Below are positions 1 through 9,100 of a stretch of DNA of 16,388 nucleotides, in pieces (the stretch's first letter is position 1; the number at the start of each line of letters is the position of its first letter). The translations under genes and the position numbers were made by a program. Under the pieces are notes generated by a model. The model was not told the DNA's origin, made no database searches, and worked only from the letters and a program-made list of their open reading frames with translations. This DNA comes from GCA-020343675 sp964462945. Its GTDB lineage: Bacteria > Planctomycetota > Phycisphaerae > Sedimentisphaerales > Anaerobacaceae. Where the stretch lies: NCBI GenBank assembly GCA_964462945.1, contig CAYWZW010000097.1, positions 1-16,388 of the forward strand, read 5' to 3'.

Positions 1-2
1 AG

Positions 3-353
3 CGCATCCTCACGCTGGTGGATTCGCCGTGGATCAAATGCAACTTTGATTGCGGTAACACCTTCCTCGCTGGCTCGGATCCGTACGAGATGCTCGAAGC
101 GGTCATTGACAAGGTCGTGCATGTGCACGCGAAGGACATCTCGGTCAAGCAGGCCGAGGCGGAGCGGGGCAAGGTCACCGGCACGGCCGTTGGCTGTGCG
201 TGCGGCGACGGCGTCATTGACTGGAAGAAGCTCGTTGGGCGGTTGAAGAAGGCCGGCTACAGGGGCGTGCTCTCGGTCGAGTGCGGCACCGAGGAAGAGG
301 CAGTCCGCTCGCACGCGCACCTGACAAAGGTTCTTCAAGAACTGGATGCGTGA
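3..353 (+). CDS. Sugar phosphate isomerase/epimerase, C-terminal part (5' end outside window)
   Basis: This is the C-terminal ~116 residues of an AP-endonuclease-2/xylose-isomerase-like TIM barrel. The reading frame is open back to base 3, so the GTG at 18 is an internal codon and not the start. Family features seen: NFDCGN near the start of the fragment (metal-site strand), HVHAKD (the conserved H-x-K-D strand), GDGVIDWKKLVGRLKKAGY (the penultimate helix) and LSVECG, carrying the last metal-ligand glutamate. The insert with ERGKVTGTAVG between the last two blocks resembles planctomycete members. These enzymes interconvert keto/aldo sugars or inositol derivatives in the cytoplasm using a divalent metal; the substrate cannot be named. 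The context (Tat-protein stub and VCBS gene downstream) suits a sugar-degradation cluster. Stop TGA at 351-353. Confidence 0.85.
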   Translation, partial: RILTLVDSPWIKCNFDCGNTFLAGSDPYEMLEAVIDKVVHVHAKDISVKQAEAERGKVTGTAVGCACGDGVIDWKKLVGRLKKAGYRGVLSVECGTEEEAVRSHAHLTKVLQELDA

Positions 354-452
354 GCAAGAAAGTGCGGCTGACTGCCCCTGATACCTGACCATGAAGGCAC
401 TGCCGGGCAGGTTGCCCTATGAAAACGAAACAGGAAATGGGAACGTAGTCCT

Positions 453-484
453 ATGGGAGATTCCGTTCCACGGACTTCTCCCAT
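453..484 (+). promoter_or_regulatory. Strong hairpin in leader of the Tat-protein stub
   Basis: ATGGGAGA at 453-460 pairs perfectly with TCTCCCAT at 477-484. Inside, TCCG at 462-465 pairs with CGGA at 471-474, leaving a TTCCA loop and a small asymmetric internal loop. No T-run follows on either strand, so it does not look like a simple intrinsic terminator. It ends 35 bases before the ATG at 520, so it would lie in that gene's 5' leader. Function unknown; found by hand pairing only. Confidence 0.4.
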
Positions 485-519
485 CAGTGCGTGAAGGATC
501 GACGAAAGGAAGGAATTCT

Positions 520-765
520 ATGGCGGGTGGAGAGAATCGCATCGACAGACGGACTTTCCTGGGAGGCAGCGTGCGCTTATCAAGCGGCCATCGGACCACC
601 CCAGAACGACTGAGTTCTCAATGGCCGGAGCCATCCCCAAGCCTGCAGAGGATTCAGACTGATCAACGAGAGGGGCCGTGGCCGAGGCTGGGGATTCGCC
701 TATTTCTTCGCACCGTGCTCACGCAGCAGGTGGGCGATGGAGGTGTGGCCGACTCGTTGGAGTGA
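520..765 (+). pseudogene. 5' stub of a Tat-exported protein
   Basis: The ATG at 520 is preceded by GAAAGGAAGGAATTCT, one of the best ribosome-binding sites in the window. The first ~17 codons read MAGGENRIDRRTFLGGS, a classic Tat n-region with RRTFLGG. After that the hydrophobic stretch expected in a Tat signal is missing: the frame continues as polar, proline-rich sequence (VRLSSGHRTTPERLSS onward) to a stop at 765 and resembles nothing. The simplest reading is the beginning of a Tat-dependent dehydrogenase or sulfatase-type gene whose body has been deleted or frameshifted. Such genes often sit beside sugar isomerases in planctomycetes. A short real protein cannot be excluded. Confidence 0.4.
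700..750 (-). pseudogene. Ankyrin-repeat C-terminus stub
   Basis: Read on the minus strand from 750, the frame gives GHTSIAHLLREHGAKK followed by a TAG at 702-700. This is a textbook ankyrin second helix plus C-terminal cap (G-H-x-x-I-x-x-L-L-x-x-H-G-A-K). The 40 or so codons upstream in the same frame (HPPACVWPLLVGH and on) have only faint resemblance to an ankyrin repeat and no start is apparent. It is probably the tail of a decayed ankyrin gene, lying just downstream of the VCBS gene on the same strand and overlapping the Tat-protein stub on the other strand. Confidence 0.45.
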
Positions 766-904
766 CGGTTGCCTGAGATGACCGACGAGCAGGGGCCATA
801 CGCAAGCCGGGGGATGAACATGTCGACCCCTTGCTTGCCATAGTCATTGTCCAGCGCATGCTGCCATTTTGCCGTTGGCGAAGTCCAGGAATCCACGGAA
901 AGTG

Positions 905-2134
905 TTACTTGCCCATGTTTTCGTAGAGCTTAAGGTTATGGGTGGACGCTCCGATGCAGGCGATATCCGGTTTGCCATCGCCGGTAAAGTCGCCGACAAT
1001 GCAATCAGCGGCGGCGATTCCCCCGTTGTCCAACACCGTGTTCTGCCAGCGCTCGCCGCGTGAGTCCGCGGCCTGATACATCGAAAGCCGGCAGCCTTTG
1101 CCGCGGAACCCGCAGATGATCTCGTCGCGGTCGTCGCCGTTGAGGTCCCCCACCGCCAAGGCATGGCCGTTATCCATCTTGTCCTCGATCACGAGCCGCT
1201 TCCACGAGTCTCCTTCCGGAAGGTAGACCACCAGTTGGTTTCCATGCCATGGCTCGATGGCAGCCAGAAAGCGGTTAGTGCCGAGGTGGCCCAGGCGCAC
1301 CTCGCTGCTGCCGCACGTGGGCCAGGGACGGGGATCGCCCTTGGAGATGGGCGTCGCGACCCACTTGCCGCCGCTGAACTGGATCCGGTGCAGGCCGAGA
1401 TGACATGCTGTGAGCAACTGCTGCCGCGCACCGCCATCCCAGTTCACCGGATTGATCGCATGCAGGACCCCGCGCAGATCGATGGACAGCGTCTCTCGTT
1501 TCCATTCGCTGGGCCGATAGAGATAGATCGGCACGGGGTCGTCTTGGGCGGGCGGGAATCTCGTTCCGACCATCGGCCCCACAAGAAGCACCTTCTTCCC
1601 ATTACCCTCCGGGTCGATCCAGCGCACGCGGTGTGCTGTCGGCACCTGGTCGATCTCGCGTGCTGTCCATGGCCGTCGCACGTCGTCGCCGCTCTTCAAG
1701 AGCACGACGTTGCCGATGCTCTTTTGGGGATCCGATTCGAACCGGTACGCGAGGACTACCTCGGGAACTCCATCAGTGTCGATGTCCCAGCAATCGGCGT
1801 TCAGCGGCCGGGGGACATTCTCCGCCAGCACGTGCCGTTCCCAGGCCGGATGCCGATTCTCGAACCAGACAAGCTCGGTTGCCCTCTCGTCGACGGCGAT
1901 CAGGTCCTTTTGGGCGTCCTTACTTAAGTCCGTGGCGACAAGCTGATAGCCATACTTCAACTCTTTAGTGATGACGTGCTCGCGGAATCGCGGCAGGTCC
2001 TGGGCGTACAGGTTGGTGCAAGCCAATAGCCATACCTGACAGCCCCACACCAATCTTCGTCGCCACCGCATCAAGGGTGCGGAGATCCGGTAGGCTCTGA
2101 CTGAACCAGGGGTTTTCACAGCGTTTTCTCCCAT
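905..2134 (-). CDS. Secreted FG-GAP/VCBS repeat protein
   Basis: 409 residues if the ATG at 2134 is used. An N-terminal signal peptide ends near CTNLYAQ (residues ~39-45). If translation starts at the internal ATG at 2071 (MRWRRRLVW), the signal has a more usual length; neither start has a good Shine-Dalgarno, so the start is uncertain. The body is a probable seven-bladed beta-propeller built of FG-GAP/VCBS units. Calcium-loop motifs are visible: DIDTDGVPE (~117-125), DLNGDDRDE and DFTGDGKPD in the last third, and a degenerate DLSKDAQKD near 69. Such proteins are exported in PVC bacteria and usually act in carbohydrate binding or adhesion, or as non-catalytic partners of secreted sugar enzymes; no catalytic domain is fused here. 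GC content looks higher than in the genes from 4128 onward. Confidence 0.85.
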   Translation of the reverse strand: MGENAVKTPGSVRAYRISAPLMRWRRRLVWGCQVWLLACTNLYAQDLPRFREHVITKELKYGYQLVATDLSKDAQKDLIAVDERATELVWFENRHPAWERHVLAENVPRPLNADCWDIDTDGVPEVVLAYRFESDPQKSIGNVVLLKSGDDVRRPWTAREIDQVPTAHRVRWIDPEGNGKKVLLVGPMVGTRFPPAQDDPVPIYLYRPSEWKRETLSIDLRGVLHAINPVNWDGGARQQLLTACHLGLHRIQFSGGKWVATPISKGDPRPWPTCGSSEVRLGHLGTNRFLAAIEPWHGNQLVVYLPEGDSWKRLVIEDKMDNGHALAVGDLNGDDRDEIICGFRGKGCRLSMYQAADSRGERWQNTVLDNGGIAAADCIVGDFTGDGKPDIACIGASTHNLKLYENMGK

Positions 2135-2506
2135 GACAAGAGTCTACTCCAGAAGTACACCATTTACGCTTCCAATTACAGTAACGCTCAGATAGCCCGG
2201 ACCCCAAACACCTCGCTGCAACGAGCAGGCGCTTGGAGCGAGATAGACGCACATGTGGGGACTCCTATACCCATGATGCTAATTGCTTTCACCATAATAT
2301 CAGAATCCCGCCGGAATTGCACCTGTCGCAAATATTCTTTCACTGATTTTGGCGGCCGCCCTCTACCGGCGACGGGGTGATGTCTTCTTGCTCTCTGTAT
2401 CGAATCGAATATGCTTGTCGGCCCTTTTTTCATGGCTTCAGGCCATATCGACTTCCAATTGTCAATGATGGAAACATGTCGTGGTCGCAAGGTGGCGTTG
2501 GTATCA

Positions 2507-2612
2507 GAACCGACCGTCAGCCACCCAGGGCTCCCGCTCCGGCTCTCCCACACAAACCGCCTCCCGGCTGTCGCGGGTCGGGGTGGTTATTCTTTTGCGC
2601 CGTGCTTGCGGA
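2507..2612 (+). repeat. Dispersed repeat, copy 1 (most complete)
   Basis: Left arm ~2507-2553 (CAGGGCTCCCGCTCCGG then CTCTCCCACAC), core 2554-2586 (begins AAACCGCCTCCCGGC, ends GGGTCGGGGTGG), right arm 2587-2612 (TTATTCTTTTGCGCCGTGC then TTGCGGA). The core folds: AACCGCCTC at 2555-2563 pairs with GGGGTGGTT at 2580-2588 through two G-T wobbles. Inside are CC/GG and GC/GC steps and a TGTC loop. A second, truncated unit follows directly (GGAACAACC at 2621, then ACTCCCGCTCCGG at 2644-2656) but has no core. Confidence 0.85.
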
Positions 2613-2760
2613 GGAAACACGGAACAACCATCGTCCCTACAGGACTCCCGCTCCGGGTCTGTATTCACTGAGAATCCGGCGTCTTGAAAGAGTGTCAATC
2701 AAGACAATGCTATTTCTTGCCGATGATATACTCGGAAAACAAAAGCCCCTGATATGATAA

Positions 2761-2787
2761 GGCGAGCGGATGGGAGGAACGCTCGCC
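2761..2787. terminator. Terminator-like hairpin
   Basis: GGCGAGCG at 2761-2768 pairs perfectly with CGCTCGCC at 2780-2787 across an 11-base loop. On the plus strand it is followed by ATTCTTGCTTTTC, a moderately T-rich tail. On the minus strand it is followed by TTATCATATC. It lies about 200 bases past the stop of pseudopilin 1, so it could end that transcript, although the tail is better in the plus direction. Direction left open. Confidence 0.45.
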
Positions 2788-2813
2788 ATTCTTGCTTTTC
2801 AAACCGTTCTGCA

Positions 2814-2893
2814 ATTTCTTCTGTCGGCACTTCAGGGCCGCCGCCCCGTGTCTCTCACACAAACCGCCTCCCGGCTGTCGCGGGTGGGGGTGG
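2814..2893 (+). repeat. Dispersed repeat, copy 2
   Basis: Core 2861-2893 differs from copy 1 only at one base of the inner bulge (GGGTGGGGG for GGGTCGGGG). The left arm (TCAGGGCCGCCGCCCCGTG then TCTCTCACAC, ending at 2860) is recognisably related to that of copy 1. The usual right arm is lost after TGG except for TTGCGGA at 2918-2924. It lies 92 bases beyond the stop codon of pseudopilin 1. Confidence 0.8.
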
Positions 2894-2985
2894 CATGGTT
2901 GGTGCCTGGTGATGGGGTTGCGGAAGAACTGAAGCTTTTCACGACCAGCCACTGAAAAAGAGGCGAGTGACGAGAGTGATTGAAT

Positions 2986-3774
2986 TCATGGTATGGACAC
3001 GTCGTAATTGGGTTTGAAGTGTTTGTGCCATTTCAGTGCCCACAATTCTTCCAAGTAAACTCTCCCTACGTGGCTGTCCACAAATCCAACATTGATTGCT
3101 TTCTTGTGGCGGTCGACGCAGAAGCGCCCCATAAAGTACCCTTCGCCGTGAGGGTACCCCGGATATCCCCTCTCACCCGACAAGTCCTCGGGCGCCTTAT
3201 CGGCGTCGAAAGGCCACGCGCCGACCCACACCGAATCGCCTAATAGAGGCACATCCGCTTGAGCACTCGAGTATTTCTTGTAGAAATTGTCAGCCGGAAA
3301 TGCTGGAGCATAAATTGGATCGTCAGGCAGCAGCCACAGATTCAACCCATAACTGCCTTCTCCGCCCATGAAGCGCCACGAGCGATATGCCGAACCGTAG
3401 AATGATTCCTCCGGCCGGTCCTGGCGTTTTGCCATCGGACAGAATGTCACTCTCATGACGCCCTCTATGTGCTGCGCTGGGTTATTCTTATAATCCTTAT
3501 CGCTTAGGTATGGCGCCAATTGATGGAACCAGTACTCCCCGGGCTGGTGAGAGAAGGGCATCGTTCGGTCTTCGTGATCAAGCACGTAGAGATTCATAGC
3601 CAAGCCCAACTGGCGGAGATTACTCTGACAAGCACTTGAACGGGCCTGCTTGCGTACGTAACCAAGTGCTGGCATCAATATCGCCAGCAACAATGCGATA
3701 ATGGCAATCACCACCAGGAGCTCTATCAGGGTAAATGCCCTCTGCTTATCCATAATGGTACCACGGTCTGTCAT
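2986..3774 (-). CDS. Pseudopilin 1: prepilin-type leader, degenerate H-X9-DG tail
   Basis: 262 residues from the ATG at 3774, or 255 from the ATG at 3753 (MDKQRA before the cleavage site), which gives a leader of normal length; neither start has a clear Shine-Dalgarno. The type IV prepilin signal is RAFTLIELLVVIAIIALLLA: cleavage by prepilin peptidase before the Phe, Glu at mature position 5, and a membrane/assembly helix of ~20 residues; Ala replaces the usual Gly before the cleavage site. Next comes CQSNLRQLGLAMNLYVLD, the conserved block of the DUF1559-like planctomycete family. The C-terminus has RHKKAINVGFVDSHV, an H-X9-D-S version of H-X9-DG, then LEELWALKWHKHF. The role is probably a minor pseudopilin of a type II secretion or pilus-like system. 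It is divergent from the glycosidase gene and flanked by repeat copies 2 and 3. Confidence 0.85.
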   Translation of the reverse strand: MTDRGTIMDKQRAFTLIELLVVIAIIALLLAILMPALGYVRKQARSSACQSNLRQLGLAMNLYVLDHEDRTMPFSHQPGEYWFHQLAPYLSDKDYKNNPAQHIEGVMRVTFCPMAKRQDRPEESFYGSAYRSWRFMGGEGSYGLNLWLLPDDPIYAPAFPADNFYKKYSSAQADVPLLGDSVWVGAWPFDADKAPEDLSGERGYPGYPHGEGYFMGRFCVDRHKKAINVGFVDSHVGRVYLEELWALKWHKHFKPNYDVSIP

Positions 3775-4127
3775 AGGCCGGACTGTGAACTAAAGGAGAA
3801 TCATACGCTTTTTGGGGCTAAAGTCCAAGAGAAATGCCTCTGATTCTCTAACCGGTCAGTCTGGGCATTAATCGACCATATTGAAAAGATGACGCGGAAC
3901 AACCCTCGGCCCTCCAGGGCTATCGCTTCAAGTCTCCATACAAACCGCCTCCCGGCTGTCGCGGGTCGGGGTGGGGAGGTTGGGATGGGGTAGTTATTCT
4001 TTGGCGCCGTGGAGGGAATCGGATTGCAGCACCAGCTCTTCGCCGTTACGATGGTGTTTGAGTTGCCCAGCAAGGACGTCATGGGTGGTTCTTATCAGGT
4101 AAGCATTGCGGGCAAGGGGAACGATTG
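3775..4127. other. Divergent intergenic region between pseudopilin 1 and glycosidase
   Basis: 353 bases that must carry the promoters of both divergent transcripts. It holds repeat copy 3 in its middle. No convincing -35/-10 pair or operator was seen. An open frame on the minus strand (4082-3801) runs through the repeat and reads TAPKNNYPIPTSPPRPATAG there. I take this to be translation of repeat DNA, not a gene. Confidence 0.5.
3896..4012 (+). repeat. Dispersed repeat, copy 3 (right arm displaced)
   Basis: Left arm from GGAACAACC at 3896, 46 bases before the core. Core 3942-3974 is identical to copy 1. The right arm TTATTCTTTGGCGCCGTGG is present at 3994-4012 but is separated from the core by about 20 extra bases (GGAGGTTGGGATGGGG and AG). 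This arrangement shows that left arm, core and right arm are separable blocks of one unit. It lies 167 bases upstream of the pseudopilin 1 start and ends about 115 bases before the glycosidase start. Confidence 0.85.
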
Positions 4128-6134
4128 ATGACACAACATCACAAATCGAGGAACGTAATCACCGCACTACTGATCGGGGCGGCACTGGTTTTGATCCACC
4201 CGCTCCGGGCCGATGAACCTTTCGACTACTTTCGCAATTCATGGACCGTCATAGGGCTCAAGGATTACGCTTACGGCACGCGAATTACGCCGGACAACCA
4301 ACTCGTGATTCGTGACAACAACCAGAAACCTTCAAACATCCTGATACGATTTGGACAACAGCTGATTCCTCTTACCGAGCAAGCGACAAAGAGACTACTG
4401 GATGGGTGGCTGCCGGTCGTTTCAGTCACAGCTGAGGACAGCCAGGTTGTCTACAAGTTCACATTCTGGGCGACGCCACTGCCGTCTGTGACAGAGTGGA
4501 AAAAAGCGTTCGACTGGCCCATCGAAGGAGAGAACTTCTTGAATTGGATCGTAGCGAAGATCACCAACACAGGTCAGACAGTGGCAGAGGCGAAGCTGAA
4601 GGTCGAGCGAAGCGAACCTTCAAGCTTAACATACAAGGCTTTTACTCAGTCTCTATCTCCCGGTGAAGACATCGAGACGGTGGTATCAATACCATTCTTC
4701 CCTCTCAAAGAGAAATCAGACTTTGCCATAGAGGATGCTAAGCTCTGGCTGGACAGAACGGTTGAGTACTGGCGAGGTATCATGTCGAGAGCGACCCGAA
4801 TTAGGGTTCCGTGTGATAAAGCAACACAAGCTCTTCTCGCTTCGCATGTATACCAGTTGATCGCCAATGATCACGGTGAAGCACATCCAGGGGAAGGGTT
4901 CTATGATGAATTCTACATCCGTGACGGGGCATACCAGGTGATGCAGCTTGAAGAAGCGGGTCTCACAGATATTGCACAGAAAGCCATGGAGAGTTTTGTG
5001 AGCCACCAGAGGCCGGATGGGCGTTTCGAGTCACAGAAGGATCAGTTTGACGCGAACGGTCAGGCCTGTTGGGCCCTCTGGCAATTCTATAAAATCACCG
5101 GTAACCAGCAGTGGCTCACAAAAGTATATCCTCAGATGCGACGAGCCGTGGATTGGATGTTGAAGGCTCGGCGCCAGGGTCCTGCAGATTCATCTTTTTC
5201 CGGCGTGCTCCCAAATGCCCCTGCGGATGGGGAGTATCTGTGGGATGGAAAGCACCACATTGTCGGCTATGATTTCTGGAACCTGCGAGCATTATTGTGT
5301 ACCGCTGAGGCAGCACGCGTTTTGGGTAGAAGTACCGAGAGCAAAGAGTTGCTCCGAGAAGCTGAGTTGTATCGCAGAGCCATCGATGCGGCATGGAAAC
5401 AAACCGGGCTCGATTACTTTCCGCCGAGTTGGGAAAAGGCAGGCACCCACTGGGGCAACACGGAGACTCTATGGCCCACCGAGCTGTTCGACTCATGCGA
5501 TTCACGTGTGACCGCATTGACGAGGGAAGTACGTGAGAACTATAACGGGGGCTTCATCGAGGGTACTATTCAGTGGGTCGGTCATGCAAAGGCGATCCAC
5601 CCCTATATGTCTGCGTACACTACCATGGCTTCCCTCGTGAGAGGAGAGCACGAACAGGTAGTCGAGGACTTCTATTGGTATCTCCTGCACTCTACGGCGA
5701 CGCACGCATTCCCTGAAGGCGTTTACTTCGAGCGTCGCACTGCGTGGAACGATACCATCCCTCATGCTTTGGGAGCTTCCAATTACGCCATCATGCTTAG
5801 GCACATGCTGATCCACGAGCGAGGTGATGAGTTACATCTATTAATGGCCGTACCCGACTGGTGGTTAGCCGAAGGTAAAGAAATTCGTGTCGAGCGAGCA
5901 CCTACTCACTTTGGGCTGGTGAGTTTAACAGCGACGGGCTCCGAGAAAGGCTTACATGTTGAGTTTGATCCGTCGGACCGACAACCGCCCAAGCGGATTA
6001 TTCTTCATCTACCCAGATCGCGACAACTCATCGAGTCAGTAGAAGGTATTGAAGTGGTTGTTAGATCAGATCAGAAAAGACTTTGGGATTTTCCCACTAT
6101 TGTGGGGCTCTACCGTCAGCGTGCCGTTAATTAA
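4128..6134 (+). CDS. Secreted six-hairpin glycosidase-like enzyme
   Basis: 668 residues from the ATG at 4128, preceded by AAGGGGAACGATTG; a TTG at 4125 directly before it is the alternative start. A signal peptide (ITALLIGAALVLIHPLRAD) is followed by a beta-rich N-terminal domain to ~residue 225, then an (alpha/alpha)6 barrel. Barrel motifs: YDEFYIRDGAYQ with Asp260, Glu261, Arg265 and Asp266; a block ending in FDANGQACWALW; and later DTIPHALGASNY and DELHLLMAVPDWWL. A small C-terminal beta region follows. This pattern (acidic RDG helix, D-x-N-G block, C-terminal HLL-x-x-VP) is typical of GH15/63/78-type inverting glycosidases, but I cannot assign a GH family or name the catalytic acids. It likely acts in the periplasm on an oligosaccharide or glycoside. 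The next gene starts 43 bases downstream, so both are probably co-transcribed. Confidence 0.75.
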   Translation: MTQHHKSRNVITALLIGAALVLIHPLRADEPFDYFRNSWTVIGLKDYAYGTRITPDNQLVIRDNNQKPSNILIRFGQQLIPLTEQATKRLLDGWLPVVSVTAEDSQVVYKFTFWATPLPSVTEWKKAFDWPIEGENFLNWIVAKITNTGQTVAEAKLKVERSEPSSLTYKAFTQSLSPGEDIETVVSIPFFPLKEKSDFAIEDAKLWLDRTVEYWRGIMSRATRIRVPCDKATQALLASHVYQLIANDHGEAHPGEGFYDEFYIRDGAYQVMQLEEAGLTDIAQKAMESFVSHQRPDGRFESQKDQFDANGQACWALWQFYKITGNQQWLTKVYPQMRRAVDWMLKARRQGPADSSFSGVLPNAPADGEYLWDGKHHIVGYDFWNLRALLCTAEAARVLGRSTESKELLREAELYRRAIDAAWKQTGLDYFPPSWEKAGTHWGNTETLWPTELFDSCDSRVTALTREVRENYNGGFIEGTIQWVGHAKAIHPYMSAYTTMASLVRGEHEQVVEDFYWYLLHSTATHAFPEGVYFERRTAWNDTIPHALGASNYAIMLRHMLIHERGDELHLLMAVPDWWLAEGKEIRVERAPTHFGLVSLTATGSEKGLHVEFDPSDRQPPKRIILHLPRSRQLIESVEGIEVVVRSDQKRLWDFPTIVGLYRQRAVN

Positions 6135-6177
6135 TTGAGGCGGCTCTTGAGATTGGCGACTGAATGAAGGGCTCAAT

Positions 6178-9100
6178 ATGAGGAAGTACAACCCACAAAA
6201 AAGAATGCTCGCATGGAATCTAGCGTGTATACTGTTTGTCCTGCTGATCACAGCGGAGGTCTTATGGGCACAGCCGGCCGCTCATACTATCGTTGAGCAG
6301 GGCAAGCATATCCCGGTTGCCTATGATGTCGATGTTGTTGTTGTCGGCGGCTCCAGCGCGGGGGTGGCGGCGGCATGTGAGGCACGAAGAAGCGGCGCCA
6401 GTGTTTTTCTTATCTCTCCAAGGCCTTACGTGGTTGTGGATATGTGCGCTCACCAACGCTTGTGGCTGGAGCCAGGAGAAGAGCCCACCTCGGAACTGGG
6501 TAAAGCTGTCTTTGGCGACGGTCGCTGGGCAACACCCCTTGCGGTGAAGAAGGCTATGGACGAAGCTCTGTTGAGAGCGGGTGTGCCGTATTTGACAGGA
6601 TGCTATGCGACAGAGGCCCTGTTCGATGAGAACGGAAATATCGCCGGAATCGTCATGGCAAATCGCAGCGGCCGACAGGCGGTTAAGGCAAAGGTTGTTA
6701 TCGATGGAAGCCGCCATGCTGTGATTGCCCGCCGGACAGACGCTGCATTTAGAGGATTCACACCAGGCAAGAAGACCTTCCAATTCATTGTTGTTGGCGG
6801 CGAGATGCAACGTGGTGAGAATCTGCTCGGCCGTAAACTCGATGTTACATACGATAGCCCAACTTCCAGGCGCGGTCCGGTTGTCAAATATCCGGTTCAT
6901 GAATATACAGTCAGTATTGACATAAAAGATGGAAGTCCGGCATCTTTTGCTGCCGCCGAACAAGAGGTTCGTAACTTAGTTACCGGAAGAGGTGCGAAGG
7001 ATTGTTCGGAAGTGCTTTTTTTTCTCCCTGACGATACGGTGGTTGCCGAATCACGGATTGAGGGTTTCTGGCCCGGGGCAGAACAGTGTGATATTTCTGC
7101 ATACCGGCCCCGGGGGGTTTCACGTCTCTACGTCCTCAACGCGTATGCAGACATGGACAAAGTGGCGGCGGAGAAGATGTTTCGCCCACTCGAGTTCATG
7201 GCTATCGGCAAACGCATCGGTCGGGAGGCGGCGACCATAGCCAAAGCCTTGCCCTCTCCAGGCAGAGTTGAACTCGGCGGATCTTCATCCGGCTCCGGTT
7301 CTGTAGGCCTTGTTGGGGAAGACCTTGCAGGGCGGAGGGCGTCAAAGCAGCTCGGAATGATCACTGCCGGGCCACGACCGCTGCCCGTTTTCGGGCAATA
7401 CGATGTGGTGGTGGTTGGTGGCGGGACTTCCGGTGCCCCGGCCGGAATTAGCGCTGCCCGGAGGGGCTCAAAGACGCTTGTCATTGAATACCTTGACGAA
7501 CTGGGCGGCGTAGGCACCGCCGGTCTGATCGGATCATACTGGCGTGGCAATCGTCGCGGATTCACCCAGGAGATTGATGATGGAATCGGTGCTCGGGAAA
7601 GATGGGATGTGGTCGCAAAATCGGAGTGGCTGCGTCGCGAGTTGATAAAAAACGGTGCGGACGTCTGGTTTTGTTCATTTGGTTGCGGAGCTATCGTTGC
7701 CGATGGACGGGTCACAGGCGTTGTCGTAGCGACGCCTCAGGGTCGGGGTGTTGTCCTTGCCAAAACGGTTATAGACGCAACCGGCAATTCCGATATTGCA
7801 TTCTGTGCTGGCGCTGAGACGCAGTTCAGCGTGTCCGCGCTGGGTGTTCTGTCTGTCCAGCTTGCGGGTTTTCCGCATCGCAATCTTGGCGATAACTATA
7901 ACAACACCTGTTACACAATGGTTGATGATACAGACGTTGTGGACGTGTGGCACCTAATGACCTCGATGCGTATGGCCTACGGCGAACCCCCAGGACCCCA
8001 AGCACCGTATGATGTAGGGCAGCTTGTAGACTCCAGGGAGCGGCGCCGTATCATCGGCGAATATACACTGACTACTCAGGACATCCTTAATCAGAGGACA
8101 CATCCGGACACCATCAGTCAGCATGTGAGCAATTTCGATGCAGCCGCCTTCCCGGATTCGGCAATGCTCTTGGTTTATGACATGAAAGGCCCTGATTTCC
8201 ACGTGGACATGCCATACCGCTGTCTGTTGCCGAAGGGGCTCGACGGCATTCTTGTGATCGGCCTGGGAGCGAGTGCTGAACGCGATGCCATGACACTGGT
8301 GCGTATGCGGCCGGACCTGCAGAACCAGGGTTACGCGGCCGGTATGGCAGCTGCCATGGCAGCAAAGCTAGAAGGCCACACCGGGAAAATCGACATCAAG
8401 AAAGTCCAGCAACAGGTGGTCAAAGAGGGCGTACTTGAACCGAGAGTCATCCATGATAGAGACTCCTATCCTATGAGTGAGTCGGCCATTGCCAGGGCAG
8501 TCGACGGTGTAAGGCAATTGAGTCGACAGAATGATCAGAGCAGGTCAATCGTATCAGAATCGATGAAGGCGCTGGCCGTGATCATGGCCCACCCGAAGCG
8601 ATCGATACCTCTTCTGCGAGACGCTTACGAACACACGTCCATTCAGAATGAAAGAATCAACTATGCGAAGATACTTGCTATTCTTGGAGACAAGGCTGGC
8701 GTGCCAACGTTAATTGCCGAGGTGGATGCGAAAACTGAGTGGGATGAGGGTTATCCTTATACCTCCGGCAGAGATGTTGGGAATGTGTTCAGTGATCTCG
8801 ACAGGTTGATTATTGCTCTCGGCTATAGTCGCGATCCCAGAGCATTGGAACCGGTGCTGCGAAAAACGACTATCCTGGAACCTTCAACTGTCTTATCACA
8901 CTATAAGGCCGCGACGCTTGCGTTAAGGCATGCGAAAGGTCCGCAGGCAATCGGGCCGCTGGTGAGGCTGTTGGAGAAACCCGGATTCCGGGGACATGCC
9001 ATCATGAATCCCGTCGGGACTGAGTACGGTGTCGTGGGATTGTGCCCGCGAAGGTCTTTCGATCAACTGAATGCAGCATTCAAGGAGGTTATTATCGCTG

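Larger units (their letters stand above)
354..904. other. Gene-poor stretch with two gene stubs and a hairpin
   Basis: About 550 bases lie between the isomerase stop and the VCBS stop with no intact gene. They hold a small dyad at 405-417 (GGGCA-GGT-TGCCC, possibly the isomerase terminator but without a T-run), a stronger hairpin at 453-484, the 5' end of a Tat-signal gene from 520 (+), and an ankyrin C-terminus at 700-750 (-). The two stubs lie on opposite strands and overlap, which suggests deletion or rearrangement at this point. Confidence 0.5.
2135..2985. other. Long non-coding stretch carrying repeats
   Basis: About 850 bases without a supportable gene. It lies upstream of the VCBS gene and downstream of pseudopilin 1 (both minus strand). 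It holds two core copies of the dispersed repeat (2554-2586 and 2861-2893), a third, truncated left arm from 2621, and the hairpin at 2761-2787. The open frames in it read through the repeat in several phases and have no recognisable domain. The VCBS promoter should lie in 2135-2300, but I see no convincing box there. Confidence 0.6.

Noticed and set aside
391..765. Intact 124-residue protein starting at 391
   Set aside because: The part before 520 reads through the hairpin leader and has no ribosome-binding site; only the Tat start at 520 makes sense.
1163..1927. 254-codon open frame on the plus strand
   Set aside because: It is antisense to the VCBS gene, whose calcium-loop motifs and signal peptide are clear; the plus frame lacks any recognisable motif.
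2188..2553. 121-codon minus-strand open frame in the spacer before the VCBS gene
   Set aside because: It starts inside repeat copy 1, has no domain I recognise and no clear ribosome-binding site.
2761..2787. Hairpin as another copy of the dispersed repeat
   Set aside because: The stem GGCGAGCG/CGCTCGCC shares no sequence with the repeat core or arms.
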